In this document: one piece after another, positions 9,018 through 16,316 of the stretch
Layout of the letters: every line of letters starts with the position of its first letter
Numbering within the stretch: the first letter of the stretch is position 1
DNA from: DUPQ01 sp041678685
Lineage (GTDB): Bacteria > Bacillota > Clostridia > DUPQ01
Direction of reading: 5' to 3'
Assembly (NCBI GenBank): GCA_041678685.1
Contig: JBAYNV010000003.1
Span: 1-64,000, forward strand
Length of the DNA: 64,000 bases
Program-made: the position numbers and the translations under genes
The notes under the pieces: model-generated
The model's database searches: none
What the model saw: only the letters and a program-made list of their open reading frames with translations
Told to the model about the DNA's origin: nothing

Positions 9018-9794
9018 ATGGAAAAGAAATACACATTTTTGGATCTGGTGGACATTATGGAAAAGCTGAGAAGCGAGAACGGATGCCCCTGGGATAAAGA
9101 GCAGACGCACGGATCGCTTACCAAGTGCCTGATAGAAGAGGCTTATGAGGCCTGTGATGCGATAGAAGAGAACAGCAAAGACAAGACAGTAGAGGAACTT
9201 GGAGATGTTCTGCTTCAGGTTGTATTCCATGCGCAGATAGGAAAAGAAGACAACGAATACACCATAGATGACATAACCACCGCTATATGCAAGAAGCTGA
9301 TATACCGTCATCCCCATATCTTTTCGGATTGCAAGCTAAAAACATCGGATGAGGTTCTGACTAATTGGGAGAAGCTGAAAAACAGCGAAAAAGGATATGT
9401 AAGCGAGACTGACAGCATGAAGAAGATCCCAAGGAATTTCCCTGCACTTATGAGAGCGTTCAAGGTACAGGAGAAAGCGCACAGGATAGGTTTTGACTGG
9501 CCGGATGTGGAAGGTGCATTCCAAAAAGTGACTGAAGAGACAGGCGAGCTTTTTGAGGCTATGGAAAAAGAAGATGATGCAGGAAAAAAGGAAGAGATCG
9601 GCGATCTTCTCTTTGCAGTCGTAAATGTCTGCAGATTCCTTGACATCGATCCTGAGCAGTACCTGAACAAAGCGACCGATAAGTTCATAAAGAGATTTGA
9701 ATATGTGGAAGGATCCTGTCTGAAAAACGGATCAAATATGAAGAATATGACAATCGATGAACTCGATCTGTTATGGAATGAGGCAAAAATATGA
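9018..9794 (+). CDS. mazG: Nucleoside triphosphate pyrophosphohydrolase MazG
   Basis: A 258-residue all-helical MazG with two tandem domains, the full-length form that hydrolyses NTPs and dNTPs to monophosphate and PPi. It acts as house-cleaning or in lowering (p)ppGpp. The first domain carries the E-E-A-Y-E-A plus E-E-L-G-D-V metal motifs (about residues 39-65). The second repeats E-E-T-G-E-L-F-E-A and K-K-E-E-I-G-D (about 173-200). AGGGTG before the ATG supports the start. It overlaps rqcP by four bases (ATGA). Confidence 0.93.
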   Translation: MEKKYTFLDLVDIMEKLRSENGCPWDKEQTHGSLTKCLIEEAYEACDAIEENSKDKTVEELGDVLLQVVFHAQIGKEDNEYTIDDITTAICKKLIYRHPHIFSDCKLKTSDEVLTNWEKLKNSEKGYVSETDSMKKIPRNFPALMRAFKVQEKAHRIGFDWPDVEGAFQKVTEETGELFEAMEKEDDAGKKEEIGDLLFAVVNVCRFLDIDPEQYLNKATDKFIKRFEYVEGSCLKNGSNMKNMTIDELDLLWNEAKI

Positions 9795-10033
9795 GAATAG
9801 ATAAATTTTTAAAAGTAAGCAGGCTCATAAAACGACGTACAGTGGCGAATGAAGCATGTGAGGGTTCAAAAATATATGTGAACGGTAAGCCGGTAAAACC
9901 TTCGTATCAGGTAAATCAGGGCGATATACTGGAAATACGTTTCCAGGGCAGCACTGTAAAGGTTAAGGTTCTCAACATACTGGAGAATGTCAGAAAAGCG
10001 GATGCTTCCGCTTTATATGACATGATCCAGTAA
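9791..10033 (+). CDS. rqcP: RqcP, S4-domain ribosome-associated quality control protein
   Basis: An 80-residue S4 RNA-binding protein (older name YabO, Hsp15-like). R-I-D-K-F-L-K at the start and the pattern through V-N-G-K-P-V-K-P are typical. In Bacillus, RqcP works with RqcH on 50S subunits carrying stalled nascent chains to drive C-terminal Ala tailing. It overlaps mazG by four bases; the same mazG-rqcP pairing is common in Firmicutes. The infC promoter starts nine bases after its stop, with no intervening terminator. Confidence 0.9.
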   Translation: MRIDKFLKVSRLIKRRTVANEACEGSKIYVNGKPVKPSYQVNQGDILEIRFQGSTVKVKVLNILENVRKADASALYDMIQ

Positions 10034-10041
10034 AAAAGTGT

Positions 10042-10070
10042 TTGACAATATATATATGATATGTTAATAT
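10042..10070 (+). promoter_or_regulatory. Promoter of the infC-rpmI-rplT operon
   Basis: TTGACA (10042-10047), then TTAATA/TAATAT (10064-10070) at 16-17 bases, with TG just upstream of the -10. Transcription should begin near 10077, producing a leader of about 130 bases, long for this window and consistent with regulation in the leader. Confidence 0.7.
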
Positions 10071-10198
10071 GTCCTTCGGTAAGCAGAAGTAATCCCTTCT
10101 CACCCTCGAAGGCAGCATGCACTGAACGGGTAAACATATCAAGTAATGAAGTTATTTTATGTGGTCTTGCGGATTGATCTGCGGGACCATATTATTTT
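10071..10198 (+). promoter_or_regulatory. infC-rpmI-rplT mRNA leader, likely L20-type autoregulatory element
   Basis: The gene-free leader holds two nested helices and a terminator-like hairpin. CCTTCG (10073-10078) can pair with CGAAGG (10107-10112), enclosing AGAAG (10085-10089) with CTTCT (10096-10100). Near the gene, ATGTGGTC (10159-10166) pairs with GACCATAT (10185-10192) around an inner GCGGA/TCTGC helix, followed by an A/T-rich stretch before the infC ribosome site. In Bacillus and related Firmicutes, L20 binds this operon's leader and causes early termination; position and structure fit that. I could not fold the RNA, so exact pairings are by eye and the link to L20 is inference. Confidence 0.55.
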
Positions 10199-10213
10199 AT
10201 GGAGGTAATAGAA

Positions 10214-10741
10214 ATAGCTGCTCAGAAGAATACCAAAAGTCAATATAGGATAAATGAAGATATTACAGCGCCTGAAGTCAGATTGATCGGATCCGATGGC
10301 ATAGTTATCGGAGTCATGTCATCCAAAGAGGCTTTAGGAAAGAGCATATCTGAAGGTCTGGACTTGGTAGAGATATCACCGAGTGCCACACCGCCGGTCT
10401 GTAAGATCATAGATTATGGCAAATTCATGTTTGAGGTCACTAAGAGAGAAAAAGAAGCCAAAAAGAAGCAGAAGACGATGGAGCTTAAGGAAATATGGCT
10501 GAAGATGGGGATCGATGAACATGATTTAAATTTTAAGATCAAAAATGCCTGTAAGTTTTTAGCTGATGGCGACAAGGTGAAGGCAAGTCTTTCATTCAGA
10601 GGAAGAGAAATGACTCGTACACAAATGGGTGAAGAAGTAATAAGCAAATTTGTGGAGGCATGCGCTGAATTCGGGACAGCTGAAAAGGCACCTAAGCTGG
10701 AAGGCAGACATATGATAGTGATATTGGCACCGAAGAAATAA
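10214..10741 (+). CDS. infC: Translation initiation factor IF-3, probable AUA start
   Basis: IF-3 binds the 30S subunit and checks the start codon. The two IF-3 domains are complete: N-domain with Y-R-I-N-E-D-I and V-R-L-I-G; basic linker with R-E-K-E-A-K-K-K-Q-K; C-domain with M-G-I-D-E-H-D-L through the final I-V-I-L-A-P-K-K. The only nearby ATG (10199) is fused to the GGAGGT Shine-Dalgarno (10201-10206) and has none of its own. The in-frame AUA at 10214 sits seven bases after GGAGGT, the normal distance. IF-3 genes classically start with AUU or similar weak codons so that IF-3 limits its own synthesis. I therefore call AUA at 10214 (175 residues) as start. If ATG is used the protein gains five residues. 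Confidence 0.93.
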   Translation: MAAQKNTKSQYRINEDITAPEVRLIGSDGIVIGVMSSKEALGKSISEGLDLVEISPSATPPVCKIIDYGKFMFEVTKREKEAKKKQKTMELKEIWLKMGIDEHDLNFKIKNACKFLADGDKVKASLSFRGREMTRTQMGEEVISKFVEACAEFGTAEKAPKLEGRHMIVILAPKK

Positions 10742-10759
10742 AATCAGGAGGAAGAAGAA

Positions 10760-10957
10760 ATGCCGAAATTAAAATCACACAGTGCTTCAAAAAAAAGGTT
10801 CTCTGTAACCGGAAGCGGAAAAATAAAAATGGGACATGCTTTCAGAAGACACAGACTGACAACCAAGTCTAAGAGAGCAAAGAGAGACAACAGAGATGCA
10901 GCATATGCATCAAAAACAGATGCAGCGACTATAAAAAAACTGATCCCATACAAATAA
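10760..10957 (+). CDS. rpmI: Ribosomal protein L35
   Basis: A 65-residue, very basic large-subunit protein. M-P-K-L-K-S-H-S-A-S-K-K-R at the start, the G-H-A-F-R-R-H segment, and the terminal L-I-P-Y-K are family features. AGGAGGAAGAAG precedes the ATG. It is the middle gene of infC-rpmI-rplT, 18 bases after infC and 14 before rplT, and shares the leader control described upstream. Confidence 0.97.
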   Translation: MPKLKSHSASKKRFSVTGSGKIKMGHAFRRHRLTTKSKRAKRDNRDAAYASKTDAATIKKLIPYK

Positions 10958-10971
10958 GGAGGAAATAAACC

Positions 10972-11316
10972 ATGGCAAGAGTAAAAAGCGGTGTTATAAC
11001 CCGCAGAAGACATAAAAGAGTATTAAAACTGGCAAAAGGCTATTTTGGAGCAAAGAGTAAGAATTTCAGGGTAGCAAAAGAAGCGGTAATGAAATCATTA
11101 GCGTATGCTTTTGGTGCCAGAAAAGCTAACAAACGTCATTACAGGACGTTATGGATAGCCAGGATCAATGCTGCATCAAGAGCTAACGGTATGACATATT
11201 CTGCGTTTATTACCGGACTTAAGAAGAATGGCATCGAACTAAACAGAAAAGTATTGGCTGATATGGCTTTGAACGATCCAGCAGGTTTTGCATCACTGAT
11301 CAATTCGGTAAAGTAA
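10972..11316 (+). CDS. rplT: Ribosomal protein L20
   Basis: A 114-residue 23S rRNA-binding protein needed early in 50S assembly, and the usual repressor of its own operon. M-A-R-V-K-S-G-V at the N-terminus, the long basic helix through residue 60, and the globular C-terminal domain with D-P-A-G-F at the end are complete. AAGGAGG-type Shine-Dalgarno before the ATG. Last gene of the infC operon; a SpoU methyltransferase starts 13 bases downstream and is likely partly co-transcribed. Confidence 0.97.
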   Translation: MARVKSGVITRRRHKRVLKLAKGYFGAKSKNFRVAKEAVMKSLAYAFGARKANKRHYRTLWIARINAASRANGMTYSAFITGLKKNGIELNRKVLADMALNDPAGFASLINSVK

Positions 11317-11329
11317 GCTGAAAATCGAG

Positions 11330-12100
11330 ATGAACCGCATAGAGTCGAAAGACAATCAAAAGATCAAGCGACTGAAAAGTTTAGATAAAAGAAAGGTTCG
11401 CGAACAGGAGAACCTTTTTTTTGTCGATGGTAAAAAGCTTGTTGACGAAGCATTTAGAAGTAAGGCGGAAATCACAGAGATTTATGTCTCTGATGATTTC
11501 TACCAGAAAAACATGTCTTATGTCGATAAACTTGATTGTGAAAACATATATCTGATAAGAGACGGTATACTTGATTCGTTATCATATATGTCCAATCCCG
11601 AGGGGATCCTGGCACTTGCAAAACCACTTAAGTGGGATATACTGGATATCATTTTACAGGCAAAACCAGTCGTGATCCTGGACAGGGTATCTGATCCGAA
11701 AAATGCAGGCACGATCATACGAAGTGCAGAAGCTTTCGGTATGGGGTGCGTATTCGCATTGGAGGGTACGGCTGATCTGTATAATGAGAAAACCATAAGG
11801 GCAAGCATGGGTTCCATATTCAGAGTTCCATTCCTGAAAATAGGTGAAGATATATTCAGCATTCTCAAGAAGGCTGAGTATGAGATATATGCATTGGATA
11901 TGCACGGTGAAAGCATGGAAAGCGTCAGGTTGTCAAAGAGATGCGCTATCATAGTAGGGAACGAATCATTGGGGATCGACAGAACTATTAAAAAATATGT
12001 ATCAAAGTCACTTACTATACCTATGCAGGGTATGACGGAATCATTAAACGCGGCTTGTGCAGCAGGCATAATGATGTATAAGATATCTCTTTTGCATTAA
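11330..12100 (+). CDS. SpoU/TrmH family RNA 2'-O-methyltransferase
   Basis: A 256-residue SPOUT enzyme expected to add a 2'-O-methyl group to rRNA or tRNA from SAM. The N-terminal region (1-100) is an L30e/L7Ae-like substrate-binding domain. The knot domain carries motif 1 (D-P-K-N-A-G-T-I-I-R-S-A, about 122-133), motif 2 (I-V-G-N-E-S-L-G-I, about 207-215) and motif 3 (I-P-M-Q-G-M-T-E-S-L-N-A-A, about 229-241). The location after rplT is common in Firmicutes. The target nucleotide cannot be told from the sequence. Only a weak GAG precedes the ATG, which suggests coupling to rplT. Confidence 0.88.
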   Translation: MNRIESKDNQKIKRLKSLDKRKVREQENLFFVDGKKLVDEAFRSKAEITEIYVSDDFYQKNMSYVDKLDCENIYLIRDGILDSLSYMSNPEGILALAKPLKWDILDIILQAKPVVILDRVSDPKNAGTIIRSAEAFGMGCVFALEGTADLYNEKTIRASMGSIFRVPFLKIGEDIFSILKKAEYEIYALDMHGESMESVRLSKRCAIIVGNESLGIDRTIKKYVSKSLTIPMQGMTESLNAACAAGIMMYKISLLH

Positions 12101-12206
12101 TGCATGCGCATGTAACAGGAAGCGGAGTTGAAAATATCATAAGATGATCTATAATATAAGTAATATGTCCATTGCAAACATGGATAATAAAACAGGTGAG
12201 AAACGG

Positions 12207-12950
12207 ATGCCGAAAACAGCTTTACAGTTGTATTCGATAAGGGAGATAGCAGAGCAGGATTTTTATCATGCTCTTCATGTCGCTAAACAAGCCGGATATT
12301 CCGGTGTTGAGTTTGCCGGTTTTCAGGGAAAAGAAGCAGGCGAGACGAAAAAGTATATCAATGATCTGGGTCTAGAAGCTGCCGGCAGTCATTCAGGTCT
12401 GAGTTCTATAGTCGATAAGTTTACGGAAACCATGGAATACAATGAGGAAATCGGTAACAAATATGTTGTGGTGCCGTATCTGTCGGATCAGTTCCATAAC
12501 GTTGAAGGCATGAAAATAGCAGCTGAATATCTCAATATAGCAAGTGCTGACGCAAAGAAATACGGGATATCGATAGGATATCATAACCATGCATTTGAAT
12601 TTGTAGAGGGACCGGACGGTATAAGGCTTTTTGATGTTCTTGCAGAGAACACTTCAAAAGACATAATACTGGAGATAGATACGTTTTGGGCGGTAAAAGG
12701 CGGAGTGGATCCAGTCGAGTACTGCAGAAAGTATGCAGACAGACTGAAACTGGTCCATTTTAAAGATATAACACCGGATGGCAACGATACGGAAGTGGGA
12801 AAAGGCTGTATAGATTTCAAATCGATACTTAAGAGTTCTGAAGTGATCGAATGGTGCATAATGGAACAGGAAAAATACAATATGCCCATGGAACAGAGTA
12901 TTGCTATAAGCTGCGATTATATGAAAGGACTGTTATTTGACAGAGCTTAA
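12207..12950 (+). CDS. Sugar phosphate isomerase/epimerase-like TIM-barrel protein
   Basis: A 247-residue xylose-isomerase-like TIM barrel (the AP-endonuclease-2 fold group) acting on sugars or polyols; substrate unknown. Metal-site features are visible: V-E-F-A-G-F after strand 2, E-I-D-T-F-W near residue 155, H-F-K-D near 184, and a final M-E-Q-E. The ATG at 12144 gives 21 extra residues without homology. The ATG at 12207 has AGGTGAG six bases upstream and starts at the first barrel strand, so I chose it. The last 14 bases overlap hisI, which places it in one transcript with hisI-hisE. Confidence 0.8.
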   Translation: MPKTALQLYSIREIAEQDFYHALHVAKQAGYSGVEFAGFQGKEAGETKKYINDLGLEAAGSHSGLSSIVDKFTETMEYNEEIGNKYVVVPYLSDQFHNVEGMKIAAEYLNIASADAKKYGISIGYHNHAFEFVEGPDGIRLFDVLAENTSKDIILEIDTFWAVKGGVDPVEYCRKYADRLKLVHFKDITPDGNDTEVGKGCIDFKSILKSSEVIEWCIMEQEKYNMPMEQSIAISCDYMKGLLFDRA

Positions 12951-13275
12951 ATACGACGAAGAAGGTCTGGTACCTGTCATATGTCAGGATGCGAACACAC
13001 TGGAAGTGTTGATGCTTGCATATGCTAAAAGAGAACAGATCATCAAAACGATTTCAACGAAACGGGCGACCTATTATTCACGCTCAAGAAAAAGCGAATG
13101 GATAAAAGGCGAAACCAGCGGGAATACACAGGAAGTGATAAACGTCATGGTCGACTGTGATCTTGACGCCGTAATTTATCTGGTAAAACCAGCAGGACCT
13201 GCGTGCCATACTAATCACAGGTCATGCTTTTACAGAAGCATAAATATAAACGGAGAATTAGAAGAAAATGAATGA
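12937..13275 (+). CDS. hisI: Phosphoribosyl-AMP cyclohydrolase
   Basis: A 112-residue enzyme of histidine synthesis that opens the adenine ring of PR-AMP. The zinc and magnesium site is present: D-C-D-L-D-A, then C-H and a later Cys in the A-C-H-T-N-H-R-S-C segment. W-I-K-G-E-T-S-G-N is the substrate loop. Translation starts at TTG inside the end of the preceding gene, with AAAGGA seven bases upstream. It overlaps hisE by eight bases; in other bacteria these two are one fused HisIE protein. The rest of the histidine operon is not in the window. Confidence 0.95.
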   Translation: MTELKYDEEGLVPVICQDANTLEVLMLAYAKREQIIKTISTKRATYYSRSRKSEWIKGETSGNTQEVINVMVDCDLDAVIYLVKPAGPACHTNHRSCFYRSININGELEENE

Positions 13276-13546
13276 AATATTGAATGAATTATACGGAGTA
13301 ATAGCTGATAGAAAATCCAACCCGAAAGAGGGCTCATACACATGTTACCTTTTTGATAAGGGATTGGACAAGATATTGAAAAAAGTAGGGGAGGAAGCAT
13401 CGGAAACCATAATTGCCGCTAAAAACGACGGTAAAAGCGAACTGGTTTACGAAGTATCCGATCTGCTTTACCATCTGCTTGTTCTATTAGTTGAAAAAGG
13501 TGTAACTCTTGAAGATATTGAAAAAGAATTGAAGAGTAGAAGGTAA
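13268..13546 (+). CDS. hisE: Phosphoribosyl-ATP pyrophosphatase
   Basis: A 92-residue MazG-fold enzyme that converts PR-ATP to PR-AMP in the second step of histidine synthesis. The helical metal motif G-E-E-A-S-E-T-I-I-A-A (about 43-53) and E-V-S-D-L-L-Y-H-L-L (about 64-73) are intact. Separate hisI and hisE genes with an eight-base overlap provide the same two steps as a fused HisIE. The DEAD-box helicase gene starts two bases after its stop. Confidence 0.95.
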   Translation: MNEILNELYGVIADRKSNPKEGSYTCYLFDKGLDKILKKVGEEASETIIAAKNDGKSELVYEVSDLLYHLLVLLVEKGVTLEDIEKELKSRR

Positions 13547-13547
13547 A

Positions 13548-14879
13548 ATGGAAAGAGATAAGAAAGCAACATACAGAAACAGAAAACAAGGTTTTAATTT
13601 TAAGAACAACAGAGGAACAAACAGAAGATTTTCGAATGATACAGAAAAAGAATATGTATATAAGGAACCGACTAAATTCAGAGCAAAAAGCGTAGAAAAT
13701 AAAGCTGAGAACAAGACGGTTGCAGCATACTCAGGCATAAAATTCTCCGATCTGCATCTAAGTGAAGGGATACTTAAAGCTCTTGAGAAGAAGCAATATG
13801 TATTTTCTTCCACCGTTCAGACGGACAGCATACCTCCATTGATGGAGTACAAGGATATAATAGCAAAAGCGCCGACAGGCACAGGAAAGACATTTGCTTT
13901 TGGGATACCTCTTCTTGAACAGCTGGATTATTCTCTGACAAATGTTCAGGCGCTCATACTTGCGCCTACACGTGAATTAGTCATGCAGATAGCTGACGAT
14001 CTTAAAGAGCTGTCACAGTTCATGCCTGATGTAAGAATAGAAGCCATTTATGGCGGTAAAGCTATTGATTATCAGATAAAAGCTTTAGCAAGGCATCCTC
14101 AGATAGTTGTCGCAACACCAGGTAGGCTCAAGGATCACATGGACAGGAAAACCATAGATATTTCGAAAGTAAGAACTGCGGTACTTGACGAAGCCGACAG
14201 GATGCTTGATATGGGGTTTATTGATGAAGTGACAAAGATACTTGACTCAATGAAGAAACGCAGGAATCTGGCCCTTCTGTCAGCTACCCTGTCAATGGGA
14301 GTAATGGATATATCATGGCTGTATCAGAGGGATGCTATTGAGATCAATGTTGAGGAAAATAATGAGAACAAACCTGACATCGATCAGTATTTCATTATGC
14401 TGCAGTCAACAAGGCATAAGATCAAGGCTGTTGCAGATATCATGGATAATAACGAGTTCTACAAAGTCCTGTGTTTCTGTAATACCGTGAACATGGTCAG
14501 AAGGCTGCATGAGGATCTGCGTGAAAAAGGTTATTCCGTAAACTGCATCTACGGCGGCAAGTCGCAGGCCGGCAGAGAAAAGACGATCAGAGCATTCAAA
14601 GAGGAAAAACTCAATATACTTGTAGCTACTGATGTTGCCGCAAGAGGATTGGATATAAACGATGTCGACGCAGTTATCAACTTTGATCTGCCCGATGACA
14701 AGGAACAGTATGTACACCGTATAGGCAGAACAGGCAGAGCGATGAAGAATGGGATATCGATCGCTTTGATCACTCCATTCGATCAGGCAAAAATGGATGA
14801 TATAATAAAATTCACAAAAGCTGATATAAAACAGCTTCAGAACGATAGTATTTTACATATTGCACAGAAAGAAGGATAG
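13548..14879 (+). CDS. DEAD-box RNA helicase
   Basis: A 443-residue ATP-dependent RNA helicase. Basic, Asn/Arg-rich N-terminal tail (1-60), probably an RNA tether. Q motif near residue 88; motif I A-P-T-G-T-G-K-T (108-115); Ia P-T-R-E-L; II D-E-A-D; III S-A-T; motif VI H-R-I-G-R-T-G-R. It lacks the C-terminal RNA-binding domain of DbpA and the long tail of CshA, so it is a minimal helicase, perhaps for ribosome assembly or mRNA turnover. AAGG just before the ATG. It is followed closely by an amidohydrolase gene. Confidence 0.93.
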   Translation: MERDKKATYRNRKQGFNFKNNRGTNRRFSNDTEKEYVYKEPTKFRAKSVENKAENKTVAAYSGIKFSDLHLSEGILKALEKKQYVFSSTVQTDSIPPLMEYKDIIAKAPTGTGKTFAFGIPLLEQLDYSLTNVQALILAPTRELVMQIADDLKELSQFMPDVRIEAIYGGKAIDYQIKALARHPQIVVATPGRLKDHMDRKTIDISKVRTAVLDEADRMLDMGFIDEVTKILDSMKKRRNLALLSATLSMGVMDISWLYQRDAIEINVEENNENKPDIDQYFIMLQSTRHKIKAVADIMDNNEFYKVLCFCNTVNMVRRLHEDLREKGYSVNCIYGGKSQAGREKTIRAFKEEKLNILVATDVAARGLDINDVDAVINFDLPDDKEQYVHRIGRTGRAMKNGISIALITPFDQAKMDDIIKFTKADIKQLQNDSILHIAQKEG

Positions 14880-14886
14880 CAATATC

Positions 14887-15747
14887 ATGATCATTGACGC
14901 TCATAACCATGCAGACTGGCATAAAACCGATATGAATGCATTCATAAAAAATATGGATGACAATAATATCGATGTAACATGGCTGTTGTCCTGGGAATGC
15001 CCAAGGAAAGAATACGAAAACAATAACGGAGCATTATGCTCTTTTCTGGATCCGGGTCCTATTCCTTTTCAGGCAGGATTGGCATATAAGCATGCGCATC
15101 CTGACAGATTCGTCCTTGGATACTGTCCGGATCCGCGGGATCCTGATGCGATCAATAATCTTAAAGCTGCCGTGTACATACACGGTGTACAGGTATGCGG
15201 CGAGCTCAAGGTCAGAATGATGTATGACGACTTCGATGCTATAAGGCTTTTCAGATGCGCAGGCGAACTGGGACTTCCGGTAACGATGCATTATGACTAT
15301 GAATTCAATAAAGCATGGACGAATGCATGGCCTAATTTCTGGTATGGCGGAGCGATCGATACATTTGAAAGAGTCCTTAAAAAATGTCCGGAAACGATAT
15401 TCCTTGGACATGCACCCGGATTCTGGGCACATATTTCGAATGACGACCTGTATGACAAACAGTCATATCCAAAAGGTCCTGTTATAAAAGGCGGAATGAT
15501 ACCTTATCTTCTTGATAATTATCCTAACCTGTATTGTGATATGTCTGCTGGAAGCGGGTGCAATGCATTCACGAGAGACCTTGACAATGCTGTTTGGTTC
15601 ATGAACACCTATCAGGACAGGATACTGTACGCAAGGGACTGGTTCGATACAAGGCACAGGGAGCTTCTCGATTCACTGGATCTGAGTCAGGAAGTTAAAG
15701 ATAAAATCTACTATAAAAACGCATTGAAACTGGTTCCTTTGAAATGA
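14887..15747 (+). CDS. Amidohydrolase family 2 metal-dependent hydrolase
   Basis: A 286-residue TIM-barrel hydrolase or decarboxylase of the amidohydrolase-2 type. The metal motif H-N-H is at residues 6-8 directly after strand 1. Further candidates are H-Y-D-Y near 138, F-L-G-H-A-P-G-F near 175, and D-M-S-A-G-S near 217. The substrate is unknown. The ORF can open at a TTG at 14860, but the ATG at 14887 has AAGGA ten bases upstream and begins at the barrel, so I chose it. It overlaps the following pyroglutamyl-peptidase-like gene by four bases (ATGA). Confidence 0.8.
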   Translation: MIIDAHNHADWHKTDMNAFIKNMDDNNIDVTWLLSWECPRKEYENNNGALCSFLDPGPIPFQAGLAYKHAHPDRFVLGYCPDPRDPDAINNLKAAVYIHGVQVCGELKVRMMYDDFDAIRLFRCAGELGLPVTMHYDYEFNKAWTNAWPNFWYGGAIDTFERVLKKCPETIFLGHAPGFWAHISNDDLYDKQSYPKGPVIKGGMIPYLLDNYPNLYCDMSAGSGCNAFTRDLDNAVWFMNTYQDRILYARDWFDTRHRELLDSLDLSQEVKDKIYYKNALKLVPLK

Positions 15748-16301
15748 AGAGGATGCTTGTTTCCGGTTTTTCGAAATTCGCCGGTTTCAATGAGAATATT
15801 ACAGAGAAACTGATCAGAAAACTACCGGACCATATAGGTAAGCATGACATACATACGATCATATTACCTGTGGAGTACGAAAAAGGTTTTGATGTCATGA
15901 ATGATGAAATAGACAGGTCAAAACCGGATATCGTCATTGCAACAGGTATGGCATATTCGAGAAAGAAAATAAGTATAGAAAGATTAGCCGTGAATATCGA
16001 TCATTCTGATACTGCGGATAATGCAGGAGTGATAAGAAAAGATCAGATAATCGATCCGAAAGGTGAGGCTGCATATTTTTCCACACTGGAATATGATATC
16101 AAAGCCTATTCATCTGGTTTTGTAACAAATTCGTATAGTGCAGGCACATATATCTGCAACGACCTTTTTTACAGATTGCTCAGCAGCAGAAAAGGGAAGG
16201 ATGACCCAAAAATATCATTCATACATTTTCCCGGAGAGGAAAATCTGGCATATGAAAAACAACTCAGTACCTTTATTGAAATACTGAGCTCTCTTGATTA
16301 G
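15744..16301 (+). CDS. Pyroglutamyl-peptidase I-like cysteine peptidase
   Basis: A 185-residue protein of peptidase family C15, which removes N-terminal pyroglutamate. Family landmarks: S-G-F-S-K-F-A-G-F at the start (normally a G-F-x-P-F type motif), I-E-R-L-A-V-N-I-D with the catalytic Glu near residue 79, Y-S-A-G-T-Y-I-C-N with the Cys near 132, and F-I-H-F-P-G with the His near 155. It is about 30 residues shorter than typical Pcp (about 215) and the segment after the His differs, so its specificity may be different. Translation is coupled to the amidohydrolase by ATGA overlap. It converges with the minus-strand motor operon, 15 bases apart, without an obvious strong terminator. Confidence 0.75.
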   Translation: MKRMLVSGFSKFAGFNENITEKLIRKLPDHIGKHDIHTIILPVEYEKGFDVMNDEIDRSKPDIVIATGMAYSRKKISIERLAVNIDHSDTADNAGVIRKDQIIDPKGEAAYFSTLEYDIKAYSSGFVTNSYSAGTYICNDLFYRLLSSRKGKDDPKISFIHFPGEENLAYEKQLSTFIEILSSLD

Positions 16302-16316
16302 TTATCTGTTTATCTT

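Noticed and set aside
10199..10201. ATG at 10199 as start of infC
   Set aside because: It overlaps the GGAGGT ribosome site and lacks one of its own; kept only as an alternative.
13268..13546. hisI/hisE as a frameshifted HisIE fusion
   Set aside because: hisE has its own ATG and both families exist as separate genes; an eight-base overlap is ordinary coupling.
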